From positions 1 to 35,439 of the forward strand of contig JAUXRW010000111.1 in the NCBI GenBank assembly GCA_030681555.1: a DNA stretch of 35,439 bases. Direction: 5' to 3'. Shown piece by piece: positions 29,839 through 35,439 of the stretch (its first letter is position 1; every line of letters starts with the position of its first letter). The stretch is from Acidimicrobiales bacterium (GTDB lineage Bacteria; Actinomycetota; Acidimicrobiia; Acidimicrobiales; VFJN01). The notes under the pieces are model-generated. The model searched no databases. It saw only the letters and a list, made by a program, of their open reading frames with translations, and had not been told where the DNA came from. The position numbers and the translations under genes were made by a program.

Positions 29839-31815
29839 TCAGTGGGTGATGTGGAAGATGTGGGCGACCTGGCCGAGACCAGGATCGAGGCGGACGTAGC
29901 CGCTCTGGCCCCACCACTCGTACCTGGCCCCGTCGAGCTCGTCGAGCAGCTGCATCCGCCCGTCCCCGTGCAGGCCCATGGCGCCCCCGTCGAGCTGGAG
30001 GACCCCCTCCTGCGCGTTGTGCGGATCGAGGTTGACGACGCACAGCAGCAGGTCCTCGCCCGCTCGGCCGCGGCTGTACGCCAGCAGCTGCTCGTTGCCG
30101 GTGTCGTGGAAGCACACGTCGCTGAGCGACCACACGTCGCCGTGACGGCGCCGGACGCCGTTGAGCGTTCGCATGAGGGGCGCCAGCGTGGCCGGATCGG
30201 TGTAGTCGCGGTGCTTGAGCTCGTACTTCTCGGAGTGCAGGTACTCCTCGTTGGACTCGCTGGCCGGCTCGTTCTCGCAGAGCTCGTAGCCCGAGTACAC
30301 ACCATACGTGGGCACGAGCGTGGCGGCGAGGACGAGCCGCAGGGCGAAGGCCGACCGGGGTCCGTCGCGGAGCACCCCACCGAGGATGTCGGGTGTGTTG
30401 GGCCAGAAGGCCGGCCGCATGTAGTCGCTGAGCGGTCCGTGGCTCAGCTCGGTGACGTAGGTGCGGAGTTCCTCGGCCTCGTGGCGCCATGTGAAGTACG
30501 TGTAGCTCTGGCTGAACCCCACCTCCGCCAGCTTTGCCATCATGGGCGGCGTGGTGAAGGCCTCGGCCAGGAAGATCAGGTCGGGGTGCTGGCGGCGGAG
30601 GTCGTCCAGGAGCCAGGCCCAGAAGGCAAGCGGCTTGGTGTGGGGGTTGTCGACGCGGAAGATCCTCACGCCCTGACCGATCCAGTGGACGAGGACGTCC
30701 CGACAGGCCTCCCACAAGGCGACGCGATCCTCCTCGCGAGCCGGCCAGAACTCGATCGGGTGGATGTCCTGGTACTTCTTCGGCGGATTCTCTGCGTACC
30801 GGATCGACCCGTCGGGCCGCTGCTTGAACCACTCCGGGTGATCCCGCACCCAGGGGTGGTCGGGGCTGCACTGGAGCGCGTAGTCGAGCGCGATCTCGAG
30901 GCCGAGCTCGTCGGCGCGCCCGAGGAGCGCGGCGAAGTCGGCCTCGGAGCCGAGGTCGGGGTGGATGGCCGTGTGCCCGCCCTCCGGACCGCCGATGGCC
31001 CAAGGGCTCCCGCGATCGTCGGGCGCTGCGTGCAACGTGTTGTTCGGCCCCTTGCGGTGGCTCCGCCCGATCGGGTGGATGGGCGGCAGGTAGACGACGT
31101 CGAACCCGAGGTCGGCGACGTAGTCGAGGTGCTCGGCCGCACCCTTGAGGCCGCCGAACGACCTCGGGAACAGCTCGTACCAGGCGCCCACCGAGGCCGT
31201 GCGCCGATCGACCCACAGGGGGTGCGGCGCCGACTCGGAGCGCCGGGCGTCCGGGAGGGGACAGACCACGGACGCGACCGCGTCATCGAGGGCTGCGTTG
31301 AGGCGGTCGTCCACCGAGCGGTCGGCACGGCGCACGCCAGTGGCGGCGGCGCGGACGAGCTCGGCATCGGCCGTGGCGAGCTGGGCGGCAAGTTCCTCCA
31401 GGAGGAGCGCGCCCTCCTCGAGCTCGAGCTCCACGTCCTGCGCGGCGCCCGCCTTCACCTCGACCTCGTGCCGCCAGGTGGAGTACCGGTCGATCCACGC
31501 CTCCACGACGACCTCGTGCAAACCGAGCTGAACGGGTTCGATCGTGCCGCTCCATCGGCTCCGCTCTCCGGCCACGAGCGAGGCGACCTGCCACTCGTCC
31601 TGACCCACTGGCCGCCAGCGGACACGTGCGCCCAGGCGATCGTGCCCGTCGACGATCAGGACCGCCGACACGGTCAGAGGCGTGCCGGCCACGCCCTTGG
31701 CGGGGAAGCCCGCCGGCGTGCGCGGGCGGGCGTCGTCGATGACGATCGGGGACAGCAGCTGAGCGGCCGACGGAGGAGGCTCAGGGGGAGCCGCGGGGCG
31801 TCGAGGCATGCACAC
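29839..31815 (-). CDS. glgE: Alpha-1,4-glucan:maltose-1-phosphate maltosyltransferase GlgE
   Basis: GAWYELFPRSFGGLKGAAEHLDYVADLGFDVVYLPPIHPIGRSHRKGPNNTL, IRYAENPPKKYQDIHPIEFW, IFRVDNPHTKPLAFW, VYSGYELCEN. Confidence 0.96.
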   Translation of the reverse strand: MCMPRRPAAPPEPPPSAAQLLSPIVIDDARPRTPAGFPAKGVAGTPLTVSAVLIVDGHDRLGARVRWRPVGQDEWQVASLVAGERSRWSGTIEPVQLGLHEVVVEAWIDRYSTWRHEVEVKAGAAQDVELELEEGALLLEELAAQLATADAELVRAAATGVRRADRSVDDRLNAALDDAVASVVCPLPDARRSESAPHPLWVDRRTASVGAWYELFPRSFGGLKGAAEHLDYVADLGFDVVYLPPIHPIGRSHRKGPNNTLHAAPDDRGSPWAIGGPEGGHTAIHPDLGSEADFAALLGRADELGLEIALDYALQCSPDHPWVRDHPEWFKQRPDGSIRYAENPPKKYQDIHPIEFWPAREEDRVALWEACRDVLVHWIGQGVRIFRVDNPHTKPLAFWAWLLDDLRRQHPDLIFLAEAFTTPPMMAKLAEVGFSQSYTYFTWRHEAEELRTYVTELSHGPLSDYMRPAFWPNTPDILGGVLRDGPRSAFALRLVLAATLVPTYGVYSGYELCENEPASESNEEYLHSEKYELKHRDYTDPATLAPLMRTLNGVRRRHGDVWSLSDVCFHDTGNEQLLAYSRGRAGEDLLLCVVNLDPHNAQEGVLQLDGGAMGLHGDGRMQLLDELDGARYEWWGQSGYVRLDPGLGQVAHIFHITH

Positions 31816-31866
31816 AGTCTTGCCCGTCCCGGACCCGTCCGAGACGGTCGCGCCGGGGGATGCGCC

Positions 31867-32421
31867 TCAACGGGCGTGGGCGTGGAGCCGGTCGCGCTCC
31901 TTGTCGACCATCGCCACGAACGGCCCGGTCAGGAGGTTGCCGAGGCCGCTCTCCGGTCCGTGCGGGTGCGGATGGGTGGGCGCCATCGCCTCCGCCACCT
32001 CGACCTGCTCCCCCATCTGGCGCAGGTCCCCCATGCCGAGCTCGCCCTCGAGGAGGGGGAACAGCTCTTGCTCCTCGGCCTCGGCGTGAACCTCGACGGC
32101 TTGCCGCAACTCGACGAACTTCGAACCGAAGCCCTCCTCGTCGGGGCCGAGCCTCTCGAGGTCGGCCAGCAGCTGCTTGGCCGCTCCCTCCTCCCGGAGG
32201 CGGGCGTCCACGACCTGGTCGGCAGCGTCGCCGAGGCGGCGTCCGGCGGGGTGCACCACGATCTCCTCCGCCGTCTCGTGGACGGCGAGCAGGCGACGCA
32301 GGCAGTCGAACAGCTCCGCCCGCTGGTCCGCAGCTGACTGCTCGATCTGGGCGAAGAGGCTGCGCACCTCGGTGTGCTGGACGCGCAACAGGTCGGTGAC
32401 GGTCGGCCGGTGGTCGGTCAT
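31867..32421 (-). CDS. Hemerythrin HHE domain protein
   Basis: LLRVQHTEVRSLFAQIE, LLAVHETAEEIVVHPAGRR, EVHAEAEEQELFPLLE; ATG 32421. Confidence 0.88.
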   Translation of the reverse strand: MTDHRPTVTDLLRVQHTEVRSLFAQIEQSAADQRAELFDCLRRLLAVHETAEEIVVHPAGRRLGDAADQVVDARLREEGAAKQLLADLERLGPDEEGFGSKFVELRQAVEVHAEAEEQELFPLLEGELGMGDLRQMGEQVEVAEAMAPTHPHPHGPESGLGNLLTGPFVAMVDKERDRLHAHAR

Positions 32422-32520
32422 GCACGGTGCGTACCCAGCGGGTGAGCGCGACAGCCGACGGGCGCATCTCGCAACGGGACCGTCACGAGCGCTTCGTCCG
32501 GTCCGGTAGTAAGGTGCCTC

Positions 32521-32532
32521 TGTTCTTGAACA
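32521..32532. promoter_or_regulatory. Inverted repeat TGTTC-TT-GAACA upstream of a STAS gene
   Basis: Read directly; regulatory role is inference. Confidence 0.3.
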
Positions 32533-32570
32533 CACAGGAGCGGTAGGGCACCGACCCACTGGAGATCCGT

Positions 32571-32915
32571 GTGCACCATCATCCCCTGACAATCGAGGTT
32601 CGGCCCGAGCAGAGCTCGGTGACGCTCTTCCTCTCCGGGGAGCTCGACCTCGCTTCCGCTGGCTCGCTGCGTGCCTGCTTCGAAGGTCTCGACGCCCGCT
32701 TCCGCTCTATCGTCGTGGACCTGTCCGACCTCACCTTCCTGGACTCGACCGGGTTGGGCCTGCTCGTCCAGGCGCAGCAGCGCTTCGGGCCCGAGTTCCG
32801 GGAGCTCGCCCTCCGCAACCCGCTCGGGAACGTGCGGCACGTGCTGGCCATCTCGGGCGTCGATCAGGTCGTGCCGATCCTGACCGACCCCCAGCAGGCG
32901 GTCGCCGCAGGATAG
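32571..32915 (+). CDS. STAS domain protein (anti-sigma factor antagonist type)
   Basis: VTLFLSGELDLASAGSLRACFEG...SIVVDLSDLTFLDSTGLGLLVQAQQ; GTG start. Confidence 0.9.
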   Translation: MHHHPLTIEVRPEQSSVTLFLSGELDLASAGSLRACFEGLDARFRSIVVDLSDLTFLDSTGLGLLVQAQQRFGPEFRELALRNPLGNVRHVLAISGVDQVVPILTDPQQAVAAG

Positions 32916-32945
32916 CGGCGGGCACCGTTGGGGTAGGACCCCGTC

Positions 32946-33101
32946 GTGCCCGACGCCGACAACATCCCCGACGAGGACCCGAACAAGTTCCCGGACGACC
33001 CCGGGGTGGCGCCGCTCGACGAGGCGCCCGATGGACAGACGCCCGCTGACGTCACCGACTCGTCCCCGGACTCGTTGCCCCCCGGGGCCAAGCGCTCCTG
33101 A
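32946..33101 (+). CDS. Small acidic Pro-rich protein, 51 aa, absent from the supplied ORF track
   Basis: GTG start after GGGGTAGGA; (M)PDADNIPDEDPNKFPDDPGVAPLDEAPDGQTPADVTDSSPDSLPPGAKRS then TGA. Confidence 0.5.
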   Translation: MPDADNIPDEDPNKFPDDPGVAPLDEAPDGQTPADVTDSSPDSLPPGAKRS

Positions 33102-33135
33102 GCACGAACCCCGTGCGGCAACCCGACAGGTGGCG

Positions 33136-33864
33136 ATGAGCGGGCCCTATCCGACATCGCTGACGCTCGTCCGCCACGCGGAAAGCGCCGGCAACGTCGC
33201 CAACGATGCCGCCCTCGAGGCCGGGCTGCCCGAGCTCGACCTGGCTTCGCGCGACATGGACGTCCCGCTCTCCGAGCTCGGGGAGGCACAGGCGACCGCG
33301 CTGGGGGCGTGGTTCGCCGGCCGCCCGTCGCCGCCGGACGTCGTGTGGTGCTCCCCCTACCGACGAGCCGTCGACACCGCCACGCTGGCCCTCGCCGCAG
33401 CCGGGCTGGACGTCCCGATCCGCTTGGACGAGCGGCTCCGGGAGCGGGAGTTCGGAGTGCTCGACCGCCTCACCAAGCTGGGCATCGAGGCCCGCTTTCC
33501 GGAGCAGGCGGCCGCTCGGGCGTTCCTCGGCAAGTTCTTCCACCGACCGCCCGGCGGTGAGTCCTGGGCCGACGTCGCCGCCCGGGTGCGATCGATCGTC
33601 ACCGACCTCCGGCTCGACCATGCGCACGAGGACGTCGTCGTGGTGACGCACCAAGCCGTGATCATGCTGTTCCGCTACGTCCTGGACGGCCTCGACGAGG
33701 CGGCGCTCCTGGGGCTCGACGACACCATCGACATCGCCAATACCTCGGTGGGCACCTACGAGGGTGACGGGTCGTCGCTCCGGCTCACCAAATTCAACAA
33801 CACCGACCACCTGCCCGAGCGGGCGACCACCGACGAGCCAGACCGACCAGTCGCGCCCCGGTGA
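33136..33864 (+). CDS. Histidine phosphatase (phosphoglycerate mutase) family protein
   Basis: LTLVRHAESAGN, SELGEAQATALGAWF, CSPYRRAVDTA, REREFGVLD, VVVVTHQAVIML. Confidence 0.92.
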   Translation: MSGPYPTSLTLVRHAESAGNVANDAALEAGLPELDLASRDMDVPLSELGEAQATALGAWFAGRPSPPDVVWCSPYRRAVDTATLALAAAGLDVPIRLDERLREREFGVLDRLTKLGIEARFPEQAAARAFLGKFFHRPPGGESWADVAARVRSIVTDLRLDHAHEDVVVVTHQAVIMLFRYVLDGLDEAALLGLDDTIDIANTSVGTYEGDGSSLRLTKFNNTDHLPERATTDEPDRPVAPR

Positions 33865-34712
33865 GCCCGCTCACCGAGCTCCTCACCCGTCATCCCCTGC
33901 CCGATCCCGAGGGCGGCAAGGACGACCGTGGCACACTGGTGCTGATCGGCGGACCCCCGGAGTGCCCGGGCGGCGTGCTGCTGGCCGCCCAGGGCGCGCT
34001 GCGCACGGGGTCGGGCCGGGTGCAGCTCGTCGTGCACCCCGCCGTGGCCACTGCCGTCGCGGTGGCCGTGCCCGAGGCGCTCGTGCTCCCCTGGGACCAG
34101 GCCGGGGCGCTGCCGGACGCCACCGCGCGGTCGGTCTCGCGAGCCCAGGCCGTCGTCATCGGCTGTGGGCACTCGGCCGACCTGACAGGCGCCGTGGGCC
34201 AGGTGGCGCAGCTCCTGGGCAGCACCCCGCTCGTGCTCGATGCCGGCGCTCTCGAGGGCTCAGCCCTCGACGCGGCCGAGCGGTTCGGCGAGGCCCCGCA
34301 CCTCGTGCTGGCGCCCAACGTCAACGAGGCGCGGTCGCTGCTGGCCGACGAAGGGACCGGCGACGATGCCGCCGATCAGGTCGGGGTGGCTGTGCGCCTC
34401 GCCGAGCGCACCGGCGGCCCCGTGGCCGTCCGCGGCGCCAGCACCGTCGTGGTGGACGGCGACGGGCGGTGGCGCCTCGACGGTGCCCCGCCGGGCCTCG
34501 GCACCCCGGGATCGGGTGACGTGCTCATGGGCGTGCTCGGCGGCCTGCTCGCTCGAGGCCTCCCCGCGGCAGGCGCGCTGGGGTGGGCTGTGGCCCTGCA
34601 CGCCCGCGCCGGTGCGGAGCTGGCGGCACAGACGCCGATCGGCTTCCTGGCGCGCGACATCGCGGTGCGGCTGCCCGCTGCCCTTGCCGGCCTCCGCAGC
34701 GAGGTCGCCTAG
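33861..34712 (+). CDS. nnrD: ADP-dependent NAD(P)H-hydrate dehydratase
   Basis: GTLVLIGGPPECPGGVLLAAQGALRTGSGRVQL, LAPNVNEARSLL, GTPGSGDVLMGVLGGLLARGLPAAGAL; GTGA overlap with the preceding gene. Confidence 0.88.
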   Translation: MSPLTELLTRHPLPDPEGGKDDRGTLVLIGGPPECPGGVLLAAQGALRTGSGRVQLVVHPAVATAVAVAVPEALVLPWDQAGALPDATARSVSRAQAVVIGCGHSADLTGAVGQVAQLLGSTPLVLDAGALEGSALDAAERFGEAPHLVLAPNVNEARSLLADEGTGDDAADQVGVAVRLAERTGGPVAVRGASTVVVDGDGRWRLDGAPPGLGTPGSGDVLMGVLGGLLARGLPAAGALGWAVALHARAGAELAAQTPIGFLARDIAVRLPAALAGLRSEVA

Positions 34713-34872
34713 CCCGACGCGGACGGTACGCCGGTGGACGCCGGACCCATCGTCGTCGCCATGGTGAGCGCGACGACCATGCGATGGTGCTGATCGACGA
34801 CGGCCGCCCAGTCGCGCACGGTGCACTGGCTCGAGCGGAGGTCGCGGCGGGTGCGCAAGGGCCTGGGCTGGT

Positions 34873-35439
34873 TCACGAGGTGCTCCGGAGGGACGGGCGG
34901 CCCTGTTCCCAGGCGGCGAGGACGTGGCTGCTGAACAGGGACTCGACGGTGGTGAGGCACTGCGCCCCGTACACGATCTCGCCGCCGAGGAACGGCTCGT
35001 CCTCCACGAGGGTCGCGACCATGTCGTGGAGCGCGACGACCTGGTGGCGCTCGTCGGCCACGACGTGGACCCCGTAGAACCGGGTGGCCTCGTCGCCGAA
35101 CCCGAGCCGCTCGAGGCACGCCTGGTACCGGCCCATCGGGCTCACCGAGCACATCTCGAAGAGCGCGAGGTGCCCTACCAAGGCGCCCCGCCACCGGCGG
35201 TGCAGCCCGAACAGGGACATCAGGTTGCAGGTGCTGAGGGTGACGCCGGGGATGTCGTCGAGGTACGCACCGTACCGATCGTCGAGCTCGAGCGCGCACA
35301 TCGTTTTGGCGAAGAGGGTGGCGTGCAGCCCCTCGGCCCGCCCGTCGCCGTACTCCCCCGTCTGGATGTCGACCAGCGCAGCCTTCGGTCGTCCGACGAG
35401 GCGCGGAATGGCCCACGTGTGGGGGTCGGCCTCCTTCAG
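34873..35439 (-). CDS. Iron-containing redox enzyme family (haem-oxygenase fold) protein, 5' end truncated by the window edge
   Basis: Frame stays open upstream of the ATG at 35301 to the edge: KEADPHTWAIPRLVGRPKAALVDIQTGEYGDGRAEGLHATLFAKTM...; RFYGVHVVADERHQVVALHDM. Confidence 0.75.
   Translation of the reverse strand: MKEADPHTWAIPRLVGRPKAALVDIQTGEYGDGRAEGLHATLFAKTMCALELDDRYGAYLDDIPGVTLSTCNLMSLFGLHRRWRGALVGHLALFEMCSVSPMGRYQACLERLGFGDEATRFYGVHVVADERHQVVALHDMVATLVEDEPFLGGEIVYGAQCLTTVESLFSSHVLAAWEQGRPSLRSTS

Noticed and set aside
27973-32337. 1454-codon + strand open frame antisense to glgB, mak and glgE
   Set aside because: Shadow ORF expected from high GC third-position bias; sequence lacks family motifs and the opposite strand carries three unmistakable enzymes
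34709-34872. Possible small - strand ORF (VRDWAAVVDQHHRMVVALTMATTMGPASTGVPSASG) after the haem-oxygenase-fold gene
   Set aside because: Very short, no clear ribosome site, no recognisable motif

Overview
High-GC window, most likely from an actinobacterium (inference from base composition, many GTG starts, DUF2510/DUF5317 proteins and GlgE-pathway genes). I found no rRNA, tRNA, CRISPR array, transposase or phage genes. Left part (0-14.6 kb): enoyl-CoA hydratase and SDR pair; two adjacent proteins sharing a two-cysteine module; DUF5317 membrane protein; GH63/MGH-like hydrolase divergent from a GT4 glycosyltransferase; Zn-alcohol dehydrogenase; TetR; a secreted crystallin-like protein; an ECF sigma / membrane protein / LuxR-HTH cassette; an orphan NuoF-like flavoprotein; small acidic lipoproteins. 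Middle (14.8-19.7 kb): a tightly coupled minus-strand run of SRPBCC, SRPBCC, CrtI/PYROXD2-like oxidoreductase and MEDS+HATPase (RsbA-like) regulator, then an SDR and a STAS protein. Right part (19.7-31.8 kb): a minus-strand alpha-glucan/trehalose cluster glgE-mak-glgB-treY-treZ-glgX with no treS. It is followed by hemerythrin-like, STAS, a small acidic ORF, histidine phosphatase, NAD(P)H-hydrate dehydratase and a truncated haem-oxygenase-fold redox enzyme. The points most worth a second look are the Lys/Ala-rich histone-like tail on GlgB, the coupled SRPBCC/oxidoreductase/RsbA operon, the shared two-Cys module, a 19-bp tandem duplication across a start codon, the ECF/pseudo-receiver cassette and the 184-nt convergent gene overlap. 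All family assignments come from reading motifs by eye; no database search was run.
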